Assembly (NCBI RefSeq): GCF_000153325.1
Contig: NZ_CH724141.1
Location: 1,226,607-1,270,120, forward strand
Direction of reading: 5' to 3'
DNA: 43,514 nucleotides
Source: Photobacterium sp. SKA34
GTDB lineage: Bacteria > Pseudomonadota > Gammaproteobacteria > Enterobacterales > Vibrionaceae
Shown here: positions 33,701 through 43,514 of the stretch, piece by piece
Position numbering within the stretch: position 1 is the stretch's first letter
Layout: each line of letters opens with the position of its first letter
Translations under genes and position numbers: made by a program
Notes under the pieces: model-generated
Database searches by the model: none
The model's input: only the letters and a program-made list of their open reading frames with translations
What the model was told of the DNA's origin: nothing

Positions 33701-36700
33701 TCATCAGGCTTATTGTCAGTATCATCAGCGGTAGCTGTAATATCTTGCAATTCACCTGAATCGCTATCCCACTGGTCACCTAAACGAATATCAATGAACC
33801 CATTATCATCGGTATCAGCTTGTACGTGCATTGCACCATCATTGACATACAAGGTGGTGTAATTTCCAGGTCCAGTTTCGTCTGTTGTTGGGCCCGACAA
33901 ATTATTTAAGTCAATCTGATTAGTATCAGGTGCATCACCTAAGTCAGTACCTAATACATTTGGAGCCGCAGTGAAACACCCTTTTTGTAGGTTCCAAGCT
34001 GCACCGGTAGAACCGGTAAAACCGAAGCGCACAAAGTTAGAACCTAAAGATGCAACAAGGTCATGGGTAAATTGGCCGACTTCCTCACCATCAAAGAAGT
34101 AAGTAAATAGTTGTGTATTCGGATCCCAGATAAATTGAGCAAGGTGGTATTTACCGTCTTCTAACTCACCACCGTTAATCGATTTGGCCGGAATTAAGTG
34201 GTTTGCCGGATTAGGCGTATATAAATCGCCATTTAAGTAAACACCAGTATGGTCAATATAATTATTCGTTGTACCGGAACCTAAATCATCCTGGGCTCCC
34301 ATGAAAGAGTTATCGTACGTGTCAAACTCAACCACTAATGAAGGAGATATACGATCATTTGGATAGTTAAGTACGTTTGCATTACCCACACCATCAACGC
34401 CCATGTATGCGCCAGTATTACCTTGAGCAAAAATACCTTTCGGATCATTAGATAAGATAAAGGTCATACCATCAGCACCTGCTTCACCTGCACCAGGGTG
34501 ACCCGAATTTTGAGATCGATCACCAAGGTATACCGCAAGCTCCATATACTGAGGTTTACTTAGGTCAATAAAGTCATAGCTCCAAAGGAAACCTTTCATA
34601 CCACCTTGATTTGGAGTTACGACATATTCACCAGTAGAAATATCAAGGAAAGCATCACCTCGCTCAACCGCTCTTGGTGATAAACAGATACCCGGCTGGA
34701 TTGTATTATTAATGATAGGGACAACTGAATCTCTATCATCTTCATCACCATCAAAGTCACTATTAGGAGTAGAATCAATATCCAGAATTGAAGACTGGTA
34801 TATTTCACCTTTGATCGTAGTATCAGACATTGGATCAATTGGAACTAAACGGATTGTCGCAAAATCATCGAATCCAATAGGAATGGTACCTAGATCGAGG
34901 ATACTTTCACCCGGTGCTGCATTATGGATATATTTAGCATCTGGTAGTAACGTGACACCATCACCTTCATATGCGCGTACAAATCGATAACCAGCAGGAA
35001 TCAAGAAACGTACTTTCGTATTAGGAGCAACGACATGGGTACGTCCAGGTATTTCTTGATTAACAACTTTAACTACAAGATTAAATGGAATACCTTGCGT
35101 TACATTTTCACCAGGGTCTAAACGAAGTTCGAGTTCTAAATCTCCGACAGGTTTCAACGAGATAATATGATCTTCAACCTCACCATCACCAGCCGATCCT
35201 GTTGGCGAGCTACAGTCAGTATTCTCTGAACACGTACGCAAACGAATTAACGTATCTTGAAGGACAACACCCGCAGGCACGGTAAAGATAAGATCAACAT
35301 CGCCAGACGCAGTTACAGTTGCTTCTGCGCGTTCAGCAAGCTCTAGTCCATTCACGCTATTAAAATCAATCCAACCATAGAGTTTATTGGTGAAACCTCC
35401 ATCAACAACCATTGGAACCGTTACCGTTACCGTATCATTTTCAGCAAGTTCACCATCAATGACAGGCTGTGAGAAGCCATCTTCATCATCAGGCGTTATA
35501 CCATTTGTATCATCAAAATCAGCCAACTCACTCGATGTACCATCATTTTCATTATCAGGACTTTCAGTACCAATATAAGGTAAACCGATATCAGTTTGGT
35601 GACGAGGGCCATTGTCTACTAATGATACAGGGTAAAGATTGGTCGTATTATCAGTATCAAGTAAAATTGGTGCATCACCATAATCTGTTGGTACTGGTGC
35701 ATAACGACAGCGTGCACCATCGTTGTTATTAGCTGTGACACCTTGACCATTTAAGATCGCGTCTAAAAGTACTGAAGATTGAGCAGTAATATCAGATAAA
35801 TCTAAACGCCATAGTTTTCCATCACTATTAACCGACGCATAAGCAAAGCCTAGATTATCAAAGTAGAACGCTCCAACAGCACTAGAACCCGCCAAATCAA
35901 TTGAAGTTTGTCCGATATTCGTTACCGAAGCGGTATAAGTAGATGTAGACTTATCTGCAACAAAATCAATGCGGAAGAGCTTCTTACCACCCGATATCCC
36001 CCAAGCAGTGTTAGTATTTAATGGATGAATAGCAATATCACCTAACCCATTACTTACTAGGGAAGTAAGTGATTGTGAACGTCCTAGATATTGACCGTAA
36101 GTCGTTGAATTAACATCAACATCAATAAAGTACATCCTACGGCCATCGCCACTGTCTGAGATGATTATCAAAATATCATCATCTGTTACATCACCAGACG
36201 CGAATCCAATACCGTTTAATTCAGGAATATTAAAGTGTATGACTTCTTCATTATTACGGTTTAATGCTACGACATTAGATCCCCGACCACTTTCATTCTT
36301 ACCATAAACACCCCAAATTAAGTTCTGAGAAATACTATAACCAATCGCGTTGTACACCCTTGACGACGCAGAGCCTAGCTCCGTTTCCGTTACCGTCACT
36401 AGATTAAGTTGATACAGTTCAGAAGGTGTATTTTTCGCTAAATATGCATTGGTATCACAAGTATCATAAGGGTCTTCATAAAGTTTATCGGCAAAGTCAT
36501 GATGAACACTCGATGTTAACACTCCAATGTTGTGAGTATTCGGCGTGACAGAAACGTGCTCTGGTGGATCACCTATCACTCGGCCAACAGCAAGGCCTGT
36601 TATAGGGTCAATAGTTCCAGAACTCGGAGGGTTAACACTACAATCTAGTGGTGGCGTCGCACCATAAGTTTCATAAAGGATATATGTTTTATCTTTTGTA

Positions 36701-39700
36701 CCAATAAATTCAAAATACCCCTTATCGGCATCATCAATGACACTGTCACCATTTACATCAACGGTTCCATCACCGGTTAATACCGAGGTACAAACTTTAT
36801 CTGTTTCATTGTAAAGCGTTACGTAAACAGCTTGAATACCTAGCTCATCACCATCTTTAACGCCATTGGTTGATGTACCATTTGTACCACCGTCATCATC
36901 AAAGACATAACCCGTAATTAGTAGGCCATCAAACATTACTAATGCGTAATCTTCTACCTCACCATCTTCAATGTTTGTGCTTGTTGCACGTGTATCATTA
37001 CCCAATGAATCGTTACCAGACTCAGCTTGTGCGCTATTAAATACACGTAAACGGACAGCAGCGGTTCCTGACGTTGTATTAGCTGGTATTGGGAATGTTA
37101 AATCTACATTAGAAGACGTTGTGGTTTGACTTTCTTGTAGTTCACTCGTTGCAAATACACCATCTTGGTTCCAGTCAACCCATGCGTATAGGTATGCGGT
37201 ACCACTATTAACTGTCACATCAACGGGTAATACAAACTGGCTTTCTCCCAGGCGAAGTCCGTGGTGTAACGTGTTTGCACCGTCCTCATCATCTGTATTC
37301 GTAACATCGTCACCTGTTGCGAATAATGCATGACTTGCATCCACTGAAATATTAGCGCTACCAGCCATACCAGCATGATTTGCACAGTAGTAATACAAGT
37401 TACTTTCAGTATTTGAATCCACAACAACATCTATATAATCGGCTCCTTCTGTTAAACCTGTTGTGTATTCGCTTCCACCATTAAAGGTGCCGTCTGCTGT
37501 TGTAGAGAATTTAAGGATATGAGATGCAGGTACTGCACTCACATCGAAGCGATATGTACCAGCAGCAAGAAATAGATCTGGATTTTCTATACCATCAAAG
37601 TAGAAACGGTTACCACCACCTGTTGACGCGGCCGCTGTTGTTACTTTTATGGTAACTAATTGAGAAGTTAATTCTGTACCAGTACCAAATGCGCCATCAT
37701 CAGCATCCGGTGCTGTACTACCTAGATAAACAGTTGATCCACTTGACGGAATTTCATGTGTCGGACCGTTGATTGTAGTGTAATTTCCTTGACCATCAGA
37801 GCTAGTGCTGGCATCCGGAGCATCACCAAAATCGCGTTGCTTCGCACACTCACTTACATCAAAATGCGCATTAGGAATCAACCAGTTAGTCTGCGTACTT
37901 GGCGGCATATTAGCCACCTTAACAGTTAGAGTTTGCCCTGCACTTAAAGTAAATACTGGATAAGCTAGACCATTTGGGCTGTCTACGTGTTCTTGTCTTA
38001 GCTCTTGAACGGTATACGTTTTCCCTGGTTCTATAACAACACCACCTGGGTCATAATCAATCATGACATTGTAGTTAGGTGCACGTAAATATGTGCGCCC
38101 CTGACCAAAGATACCGCTGAACCTTACCGTAGTTTCATCATTCCAATAGGCACTCGAATGGAAGTTATCAAATTCAATTGAAACAGTCGTATCTTCATAA
38201 CCAGCCGCAGGTAGGAATTCATAAGTCACTTCGACTTGACCATCAGAGACGTTATCAATCCAAGTCTTATAACCAGCAACCTCTCTTATCTGATCGGCAT
38301 CGGTACGGTAAACACCAAACCCGCTGAAACCTGTCTGGCTTTGATTTACGTTTTCATCTGCACTGTAAGAAACTTGAATACGACCCACAGTTGGACCATC
38401 TTTACGAATTAAATTTGATGACCAAGATGTAGATGTGAACTGATTGTTGTAACTGCCATTGTTACCCGTCCAATGCATATATTTTGTCATTGAATTCTCA
38501 AAGACATCGGTCATACATACAGAATTAATTGGAGTTGAAGAAGTTACGACTGTTAATAGATGGTCTTCCACTTCACCTACACTCGATGCACCATATGAAC
38601 GAGGATCTTCATCACTACCAGAAGGGCTGCCAGATAGAAGAACATCAGATATACGGGCACGTACATAATAGGTATCGCCAGACGACAGCGACGGTAAGGT
38701 GCTCCAAGTTAGTCTTGCTAATGTATCACCATTACTAACTGTTAATGGCATGTCAGATACAGCTTCATCAGCATCAAATCGACCATTATTATCCCAATCA
38801 ACCCACGCATATAAATATGCATCAGAGCCTAAAGTATTAGTGACTTCTATAGGCATACTGTATTCAGAAGCCGTATTTACCAACTCGATTTGAGTAATCC
38901 CGTCTTCATCATTATTAGCATCAAGATCATCACCGTTCGCAAGTAATTGATCGACGCCCAATGCATCTGCTTCCGAATCCGTTTCATTAGAGCCAATAAA
39001 CAAATCTAAAGATGCTGTATGGCTAGGGCCACTATCTGCTAGCGAAGTACGATAATCTTGGTTATCCATACCAACACTAGAGTCTGGTGCGTCACCATAA
39101 TCTAATAAATTAACATAACAATCTTCAATAAATGCACCAATAACAGCATCAACAGAAGCTGAATTTCGATCATTATCGTATGCGATACGATGAATTGGTA
39201 CACCGCCAGTATCAGCAGTCGTAATTATCAATGCAGGATTGATATTATTATTATTATGGGTGTTTGCCTCAGTTATCGTTTTAGATCCGATTTGATTATT
39301 ATTAATATCAAAGGCAATAACCGTCAGAACCGTGGCGCCATCTCCGGCTTGATCCGGTACAATACCCACAGCATTGGCGGTACGCTTACTGCCATCGCTA
39401 TTAACTAAATCAATAGATAGCGCCCGATCACCAACCCAGAAAGATGCACCGGCACCCGTGTCATTTGTCACTGCAGCATTTTCTCTAAAGCCGTAGTTAC
39501 CCCCTATATGCGCCTCATAAATTTCTAGACCATAAGGGCGGTAGGTTTCTTTTGGATAACGACCACCTGATAAACCATTAGTTGGATTTACAGCGTTACC
39601 CATATCAGTCGATAAGGTAGTAACACAATCAGCAATCGTTACTTGATGATCTTCTACTTCACCATCACTTGCTGCACCAATTGAACGGCTATCGAGTGCA

Positions 39701-42700
39701 TCACTGGTGTTTGAATCTGTGAGCGTATCTGTGGTTATTCGCACACGCATAAAGGTGTTACCAGTACTTAAAGGACTCCAACCAGACCATGACAGCGTAA
39801 CGCTTCCATCACCACTACCGCTATCAGAACAGGTTGCAGCTTGTGCCGATTCGGTTGATTCAAATACGCCATCATTATTTATATCTATCCAAGCGTAAAC
39901 GTTAGCACCATCACCGTTACAGGCAATTTCCTTACTATACCCTGATGAGTTAGTTTGGATTTGAACAGGCGTAGCAAACGCATCTTCATCATTAACACCA
40001 GAAGATACTTCATTATTGTCATCAGCTGTTGCATCACTATTTTGAAGGGTACCATCATCGGTATCCGGTGCAGTCGTACCTATATATACCGTTGCACCTG
40101 TAATTGGAACCTCATGAGAAGGACCACCAGTAGCTAACGTAGTTAAATAATCATTACCGCTACTACTATCTCCGTCATCAGGCGCATCACCGAAATCAAG
40201 ATCACCAGAGCTTACAATGAAGCTCGCCGAGAATTCAGAAGTTTGACCCGGTACAGCACCTGTTCCTGGTGCGTGATCAGAGAAGCTAATCGCACCAATC
40301 GTATCACCAACTGATAAACCACTTACGTTAATTGTGCCGGTGAAAGTACCATTAGTTTGTTGCGTTAGACTGCCAAGATAGGTAACACCCTCACCGTACA
40401 TTAATCCGGTAATTTCATTACCTAAATTTGTATCAAAAGAGAATCCTCCCTTTGGATATTGGGTATTACTAGCAGTACTAATATCGCTTGAATCACCACT
40501 AACAATATAGAACTGAATTTCATAACTATTTTCGCTAACAAATGCACCGTTACAATGCTGACCTTCAACGGTTAAGGTATTACCACTCAATTCTGCTTTT
40601 TCAATTAATGGTAACGCTGGACCCGTAACTGTTGGTGAACCATGATAGGTTGATAAATAACAACGACGGTTAGTGGCTGTTTCATATACATGGGGAGTTG
40701 TATCAATACCATCTGGACCTTCACCAATATCAATTGCTATACCACCGTTATTACCAAATTGATTTTTACTAATTTTAATACCACGGCCAAGACCACTAAC
40801 ATGATCAATACCATTAACACCCGCAGCACCATTTATTGCTTTATTAAACTCAGCAACAATGCTTGAACCGTAGCTCAAACTGATCCCTGAGTGTGGAGAC
40901 CATGCTGATACATGTGCATTATCATAAGCTGTATTTGATTGCTCATAGAAACCTTGAGTATTAGTTACCGTGTTTTGAAGAATATCAAGTTGAGACGCTC
41001 CTGAAGCATTATCGATACCTGCAAATTTAGCGTTATCAATATAGTTACCTTCAATAGTGGTTGCGTTCGTACCGCGATCAAGCACAATACCAGAGCCATC
41101 AACATCAATAATATAATTATCTGAAATAACAAACTTATCACGAGGATCTAGTGGGCCGGTGATATACCAAATAATAATGGCAGTATCCCAAGTATTGGCT
41201 AAATAGTTACTGTCAATTCGTCCAGAACCATCGTAATCAATTTCATTGCTCCAATTAATACCATTATTAATGATTACCCCGCGGTATAACTGATTATTAG
41301 TCTCTACACCTGTAGGTAATACCCCTATGACGTTATTATTGAAATCAAAGTTAGTGATAGAATCACTGGCAAAGAAAGCAGGACCGGAAACAGTACCATC
41401 ACTATCGTCAGAGTACACACCCAAATTCTGGACTGTAATGTTGTGTACATTTGATACTGTTTCTATTGCAGCACACCCACTCCAACTCTTAGATTCAGCA
41501 CTAACTTGAGCGTAGAAACTGCGGCCACAGCTGTTATTACGACGATGATTGATTGCAAAGTCAGGTGTATCAACCTGTGAAATTGAACGAGTATTCCAAT
41601 CAGCACCAACAGATGTCACTGGGCCTAATAACGATGCATCTTCATTCCGATCGGTGTTACCGTCCTTGTAATCATAAGCGTTACCATCGATCGTGGTATC
41701 GCTGTCAGTTAACGCAGTAAACGATGCTACATCCGACGTTGACGTTTCCCACCACGTTGCACGATTAGGCGAAACTGCTGGAACGAAACGCATAACATTC
41801 GAGCCACTGTAAGCATTAGCATTTTGTAAGAACTGCTCATAAGAACCCGTGCCGCTACTTTCTGTGTTGACAACAACATTGAAGCTAAACCCAAAACTTA
41901 AATTTCCAAGTTCTTGTATTTGCGCATTAAGTAAGAAGCCTGTAACGTGTTCTCGCGTTCCTGCATCAGTTTTATCATCTGCAGCCGTTGCCGATTTACC
42001 CCCGTAGCAGGCATCGTTAAAATGGGTAGTATCAGAAGATAATATACTACCGCCGCTACCATCAGCACAGTATGATTGAATTCCCCATGCTTGAGGTATC
42101 TGAAATTGAGATGCCATACCGAATGTCTGATCTGCAACGAGTCCAGTGCTACCATTACTTGAGACGGTAGGTGCATCAGGGGCAACCCAATACACACCAG
42201 TTGCGAGGTCTGTAAATTCATAATAGCCATTTGCGTCTGTTGTCACTGTTTTTACAAATGTATCGCTACTACTAGGCAAGTTATCGCCATCATCAAGGTA
42301 CAGCGTCACTATCACATTTGATAAAGCACGTTGATCACCCGTATTATCATTAAAAACCACATCACCATCATAGAAAACACCATCACCGGTTATGTCTTCA
42401 AAAATAGTACCATCAACTGAAAATGTACCAGCAGGAGGAGTACTTGATGGTGACATGTCTCTGAAGTCGATATCTTTCTGAATAGGTTCTATAGCGCCGT
42501 CTACAGCATCATTATCACTATCACCGAAGATTGTTTTTAAATGAGCCACTGTATCAGCTGTAACTTCATCCGTTGGTGACCATTGACCCGGTGATGAACC
42601 ATTAACAGACGAATCGTCTATAGAATCAAATATATCTAATAAGCCATCACCATCAGTATCTGTGGTACTAGTAATAGAGTTTGGATGGTTAGGACCGTTT

Positions 42701-43514
42701 TCGCTGATGTCTGAAACACCATCACCATCAGAGTCGTCATCAACATAATCAGGCGTTGAATCTGTATTTAAAGGTAATGATTCATCTGTATTAACCGGTG
42801 TTAAGCCTTCCTTACCTTGATCACTTGTTGTTAAGTAAGCTGTATTTAGGCCGTTATTAGCAATATATTGAGCAAAACTGTTTACGTTTGGTAAAATATA
42901 ATCTTCTGAAGTTTGAGCCTCTATATTGTCCGGAATACCATCATCATCTGAATCAATATCCAAATGATTTCCTTCAACAACACCAGATTGCTGCTGCTGA
43001 TGTAATGTTTGATTCAGTAATTCAACACCACAGAATCCCCAATCATTACCTTGACCACTATTACCTCCAGATACATTCCTTAATGATAATGAAGTCAGCG
43101 GACCATCAGCAGACGGGTTATATGTAAAGGTTAATATTTGATCGCCACTAGCTGTTAGTGCTTCATTTGGACTCAATGTTTGTCCATTAATAACAGCTCT
43201 AAATTGAGATATAGGGCTATGCCAAACATTCACATGTAAGCGTAAAGTATAAGTTTCTCCAGCTTTAAAGACATCACCGCTAGGTAAGTATTGATTTTGT
43301 AATATATACCAGTCACCAACATGGCTCGTTGTTCCTTGACAATTATTACCAGTATCACCCTCAGAACAACGGGTTAAATAACCCCAGCCTCGGCCATATG
43401 GATTGGCACTTGTTGAACACTTCTCACCGCCATAATTACCCCAAACACTATTCCTTTGATTATTTGACGATTCACCAGGCAGGCCACAGGCACTATTACC
43501 ACCATGTACTAAAG
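30703..43514 (-). CDS. Giant surface protein, GEVED/lectin/beta-helix/cupredoxin/DUF11 (N terminus beyond right edge), at least 4269 aa
   Basis: The frame stays open to the window edge. I read 93 further codons upstream of the apparent GTG start at 43233 with no stop, so that GTG is internal and the gene is 5'-truncated by the window. Visible order: a Cys-containing jelly-roll-like segment; acidic D-x-D-x-D-G loops; a SdrD_B-like domain (about 42120-42440); a right-handed beta-helix (40700-41480); six GEVED modules; two unassigned beta domains (39080-39640, 37840-38530); a cupredoxin-like insert (37340-37671); another SdrD_B-like domain (36560-36930); propeller-like segments (35700-36460, 32410-33360); DUF11 (34730-35150); a lectin-like domain (33970-34690); and a final SdrD_B plus DUF11 tail. 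The tail is clearly homologous to that of the next gene. It ends at VSYRVKIN with no anchor. Probable adhesin or matrix protein; the secretion route is unknown. Confidence 0.88.
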   Translation of the reverse strand, partial: LVHGGNSACGLPGESSNNQRNSVWGNYGGEKCSTSANPYGRGWGYLTRCSEGDTGNNCQGTTSHVGDWYILQNQYLPSGDVFKAGETYTLRLHVNVWHSPISQFRAVINGQTLSPNEALTASGDQILTFTYNPSADGPLTSLSLRNVSGGNSGQGNDWGFCGVELLNQTLHQQQQSGVVEGNHLDIDSDDDGIPDNIEAQTSEDYILPNVNSFAQYIANNGLNTAYLTTSDQGKEGLTPVNTDESLPLNTDSTPDYVDDDSDGDGVSDISENGPNHPNSITSTTDTDGDGLLDIFDSIDDSSVNGSSPGQWSPTDEVTADTVAHLKTIFGDSDNDAVDGAIEPIQKDIDFRDMSPSSTPPAGTFSVDGTIFEDITGDGVFYDGDVVFNDNTGDQRALSNVIVTLYLDDGDNLPSSSDTFVKTVTTDANGYYEFTDLATGVYWVAPDAPTVSSNGSTGLVADQTFGMASQFQIPQAWGIQSYCADGSGGSILSSDTTHFNDACYGGKSATAADDKTDAGTREHVTGFLLNAQIQELGNLSFGFSFNVVVNTESSGTGSYEQFLQNANAYSGSNVMRFVPAVSPNRATWWETSTSDVASFTALTDSDTTIDGNAYDYKDGNTDRNEDASLLGPVTSVGADWNTRSISQVDTPDFAINHRRNNSCGRSFYAQVSAESKSWSGCAAIETVSNVHNITVQNLGVYSDDSDGTVSGPAFFASDSITNFDFNNNVIGVLPTGVETNNQLYRGVIINNGINWSNEIDYDGSGRIDSNYLANTWDTAIIIWYITGPLDPRDKFVISDNYIIDVDGSGIVLDRGTNATTIEGNYIDNAKFAGIDNASGASQLDILQNTVTNTQGFYEQSNTAYDNAHVSAWSPHSGISLSYGSSIVAEFNKAINGAAGVNGIDHVSGLGRGIKISKNQFGNNGGIAIDIGEGPDGIDTTPHVYETATNRRCYLSTYHGSPTVTGPALPLIEKAELSGNTLTVEGQHCNGAFVSENSYEIQFYIVSGDSSDISTASNTQYPKGGFSFDTNLGNEITGLMYGEGVTYLGSLTQQTNGTFTGTINVSGLSVGDTIGAISFSDHAPGTGAVPGQTSEFSASFIVSSGDLDFGDAPDDGDSSSGNDYLTTLATGGPSHEVPITGATVYIGTTAPDTDDGTLQNSDATADDNNEVSSGVNDEDAFATPVQIQTNSSGYSKEIACNGDGANVYAWIDINNDGVFESTESAQAATCSDSGSGDGSVTLSWSGWSPLSTGNTFMRVRITTDTLTDSNTSDALDSRSIGAASDGEVEDHQVTIADCVTTLSTDMGNAVNPTNGLSGGRYPKETYRPYGLEIYEAHIGGNYGFRENAAVTNDTGAGASFWVGDRALSIDLVNSDGSKRTANAVGIVPDQAGDGATVLTVIAFDINNNQIGSKTITEANTHNNNNINPALIITTADTGGVPIHRIAYDNDRNSASVDAVIGAFIEDCYVNLLDYGDAPDSSVGMDNQDYRTSLADSGPSHTASLDLFIGSNETDSEADALGVDQLLANGDDLDANNDEDGITQIELVNTASEYSMPIEVTNTLGSDAYLYAWVDWDNNGRFDADEAVSDMPLTVSNGDTLARLTWSTLPSLSSGDTYYVRARISDVLLSGSPSGSDEDPRSYGASSVGEVEDHLLTVVTSSTPINSVCMTDVFENSMTKYMHWTGNNGSYNNQFTSTSWSSNLIRKDGPTVGRIQVSYSADENVNQSQTGFSGFGVYRTDADQIREVAGYKTWIDNVSDGQVEVTYEFLPAAGYEDTTVSIEFDNFHSSAYWNDETTVRFSGIFGQGRTYLRAPNYNVMIDYDPGGVVIEPGKTYTVQELRQEHVDSPNGLAYPVFTLSAGQTLTVKVANMPPSTQTNWLIPNAHFDVSECAKQRDFGDAPDASTSSDGQGNYTTINGPTHEIPSSGSTVYLGSTAPDADDGAFGTGTELTSQLVTIKVTTAAASTGGGNRFYFDGIENPDLFLAAGTYRFDVSAVPASHILKFSTTADGTFNGGSEYTTGLTEGADYIDVVVDSNTESNLYYYCANHAGMAGSANISVDASHALFATGDDVTNTDDEDGANTLHHGLRLGESQFVLPVDVTVNSGTAYLYAWVDWNQDGVFATSELQESQTTTSSNVDLTFPIPANTTSGTAAVRLRVFNSAQAESGNDSLGNDTRATSTNIEDGEVEDYALVMFDGLLITGYVFDDDGGTNGTSTNGVKDGDELGIQAVYVTLYNETDKVCTSVLTGDGTVDVNGDSVIDDADKGYFEFIGTKDKTYILYETYGATPPLDCSVNPPSSGTIDPITGLAVGRVIGDPPEHVSVTPNTHNIGVLTSSVHHDFADKLYEDPYDTCDTNAYLAKNTPSELYQLNLVTVTETELGSASSRVYNAIGYSISQNLIWGVYGKNESGRGSNVVALNRNNEEVIHFNIPELNGIGFASGDVTDDDILIIISDSGDGRRMYFIDVDVNSTTYGQYLGRSQSLTSLVSNGLGDIAIHPLNTNTAWGISGGKKLFRIDFVADKSTSTYTASVTNIGQTSIDLAGSSAVGAFYFDNLGFAYASVNSDGKLWRLDLSDITAQSSVLLDAILNGQGVTANNNDGARCRYAPVPTDYGDAPILLDTDNTTNLYPVSLVDNGPRHQTDIGLPYIGTESPDNENDGTSSELADFDDTNGITPDDEDGFSQPVIDGELAENDTVTVTVPMVVDGGFTNKLYGWIDFNSVNGLELAERAEATVTASGDVDLIFTVPAGVVLQDTLIRLRTCSENTDCSSPTGSAGDGEVEDHIISLKPVGDLELELRLDPGENVTQGIPFNLVVKVVNQEIPGRTHVVAPNTKVRFLIPAGYRFVRAYEGDGVTLLPDAKYIHNAAPGESILDLGTIPIGFDDFATIRLVPIDPMSDTTIKGEIYQSSILDIDSTPNSDFDGDEDDRDSVVPIINNTIQPGICLSPRAVERGDAFLDISTGEYVVTPNQGGMKGFLWSYDFIDLSKPQYMELAVYLGDRSQNSGHPGAGEAGADGMTFILSNDPKGIFAQGNTGAYMGVDGVGNANVLNYPNDRISPSLVVEFDTYDNSFMGAQDDLGSGTTNNYIDHTGVYLNGDLYTPNPANHLIPAKSINGGELEDGKYHLAQFIWDPNTQLFTYFFDGEEVGQFTHDLVASLGSNFVRFGFTGSTGAAWNLQKGCFTAAPNVLGTDLGDAPDTNQIDLNNLSGPTTDETGPGNYTTLYVNDGAMHVQADTDDNGFIDIRLGDQWDSDSGELQDITATADDTDNKPDEDGVDVPAIATVGQDLNIKANITIESGRTGVGSQLFGWIDWNQNGVWETSEQVINQPSAAEGENAFSVSVPSTAAVGYTYLRVRVCSDVGCNSPTGLAYDGEVEDYRIFVSDLIGNNTCDVVVQTQKPLTGGEIYSYHDINLTSNPVSFTTITDPIAISGYASGDAEQINAIGFDRTLGVMFGTFVNKSVADRDHHLFVTDREGTNFIDLGRITAAEDTSMTRLSTGESIDFTAGDALKVRNYPSVQNIGSATSGDVSKDGKYLVIWRNDWDSLVKINLSTLTFTATLIQDLPAMGWSSGNKIDIGADLAISQQDGKAYFVDFVNDKLVKIDIDSGAVETMTLNYRGGVSPEVNDADKLQPGGLLIDNGINLYAITNGGNHDKGNNGSIDLLNKSVIYQINVITGETTFVIETTADVIQGNDVAGCLEAIDYGDAESGYAEVGHRYVDSALDGSSDMMMGTTWDADMAQIFSAAANSDDISGIDDEDVVIPEFITVGKQVDLSVPIVASSGGFINVWVDINNDTAFSSQEHLIQGQAVSTGTETVSFTLDSALADSYSGETVIRLRLCSVDSLCNTPSGIAADGEVEDHLFTLLNNIILRGYVFEDNGADLAGESLATAHDGKKDGKEKGISKYTVNVILTDSDDTGLSLSTGDVITRTITNGSGLYEVVIPAAFSGKEIMLDVVKQASWIDISESFDTSGPGTVTLGNVTDSQLLISANAGDIVTDLNFGKVKPPRMEPDNFTEAEPDKSVFFIHKFTSHTQGDVMFSVVDKKSEPENTSWQTVLYHDVNCNGLVDGSPLEGQLTTAPISVNVDNEICLISNVFVPSDAPLNAQYDYRIEAVMDFADDANIGHGIVGYSVSDKDTIRATFSGAGDLQLDKSVQNVTTCLTDTSSCPVSPGTSSGGNPGDIIEYVISFTNTGSGPIKEVTIYDNVPPYTLLSTQIICEMSLIPSSITSCNVDTPTGVNSAGYDGEIKWILNGELAPGDSGSVSYRVKIN
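33970..34690 (-). other. L-type lectin-like domain in the upstream giant protein
   Basis: This domain parallels the copy at 23040-23690. It has [33 protein letters not shown], a following [14 protein letters not shown], then [20 protein letters not shown] and [17 protein letters not shown]. The EFDTYDN and NYIDHTG stretches carry the acidic and Asn residues normally used for calcium and sugar binding in this fold. Confidence 0.7.
37340..37671 (-). other. Cupredoxin-like domain inserted in a GEVED module
   Basis: About 105 residues interrupt a GEVED module between [14 protein letters not shown] and [12 protein letters not shown]. The segment reads [20 protein letters not shown], then [17 protein letters not shown], then [19 protein letters not shown]. 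The His (codon 37519-37521), Cys (codon 37384-37386), His three residues later and Met three after that form the ligand order H...C-x2-H-x2-M of type-1 copper proteins. Similar segments occur in marine phage and bacterial structural proteins, from memory of the LYYYCxNHSGM pattern. Confidence 0.7.
40700..41480 (-). other. Right-handed parallel beta-helix segment in the upstream giant protein
   Basis: Consecutive short rungs read [53 protein letters not shown] and [17 protein letters not shown]. Each has the I-x-x-N-x-I/F pattern of PbH1 repeats found in pectate-lyase-like and surface beta-helix proteins. I see no catalytic Arg/Asp cluster that would assign a lyase or hydrolase activity, so a structural or glycan-binding role is equally likely. 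Confidence 0.65.

Larger units (their letters stand above)
31930..40195 (-). repeat. Array of 6 degenerate GEVED modules in the upstream giant protein
   Basis: The GEVED signatures are coded near 31942, 33390, 35170, 36955, 38565 and 39645. Each module again opens with DYGDAPD or DFGDAPD text and carries a W-V-D-x-D/N-x-N-G-x-F calcium-type loop, for example [16 protein letters not shown]. Propeller, lectin, cupredoxin and jelly-roll-like domains are interspersed between or within modules. Confidence 0.85.

Noticed and set aside
39236..39260. ATT/TAA trinucleotide run in the upstream giant gene as a phase-variable microsatellite
   Set aside because: It codes for a short Asn run in frame; a trinucleotide change would not shift the frame, and the run is only about five units.
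43231..43233. Apparent GTG start of the upstream giant gene
   Set aside because: The same frame stays open for 93 more codons to the window edge and codes for plausible sequence ([25 protein letters not shown]). No Shine-Dalgarno precedes the GTG. The true start lies outside the window.

Overview
The window is a low-GC, almost wholly coding stretch that reads like the accessory genome of a Gram-negative, probably marine gammaproteobacterium (Vibrionaceae/Alteromonadales type). This placement is inferred from the AT-rich base use, outer-membrane lipoproteins, an OmpA-family protein, a large outer-membrane barrel and candidate sigma-54 promoters; no taxonomic marker gene is present. I see no rRNA, tRNA, CRISPR, phage or transposase gene.

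Layout. (1) Positions 1-1690: a truncated lipoprotein gene on the minus strand and a divergent Sel1-repeat lipoprotein gene on the plus strand. (2) 1732-15775, all minus strand: a five-gene cluster in transcription order: a 161-aa secreted DUF11-like protein, a 1085-aa secreted DUF11-type protein, a 2206-aa outer-membrane protein (Ig-like/DUF11 N-terminal half, large beta-barrel C-terminal half), a 174-aa OmpA-domain lipoprotein, and a 942-aa secreted DUF11-type protein ending at a strong terminator. Two overlapping hairpins sit between the 1085-aa and 2206-aa genes. (3) 16135-43514, also minus strand: two giant paralogous surface proteins in tandem. The downstream one is 4748 aa (DUF4347 at the N terminus); the upstream one is at least 4269 aa and runs off the right edge. 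Both are built from GEVED modules (11 and 6), calcium-loop motifs, L-type-lectin-like domains, propeller-like segments, SdrD_B/Cna-B-like domains and a C-terminal DUF11 domain. Single modules carry inserted domains: a cupredoxin-like domain with a complete type-1 copper ligand set in one protein, and an RTX-like segment in the other.

How the genes may work together (inference). All large products have Sec signals and end exactly on the last strand of a DUF11-like domain, with no sorting tail, and no type 1 or type 9 secretion genes are visible. The barrel protein plus OmpA-domain lipoprotein could form the outer-membrane and peptidoglycan-linked platform that exports, anchors or polymerises the DUF11 proteins and the giant adhesins. 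Upstream of both the five-gene cluster and the 4748-aa gene is a near-identical TTGGCATG-type sigma-54-like element, the only two such elements I noticed, suggesting coordinated expression. Several gene starts were reset using Shine-Dalgarno evidence, and the upstream giant gene was extended to the window edge by reading its frame by hand.
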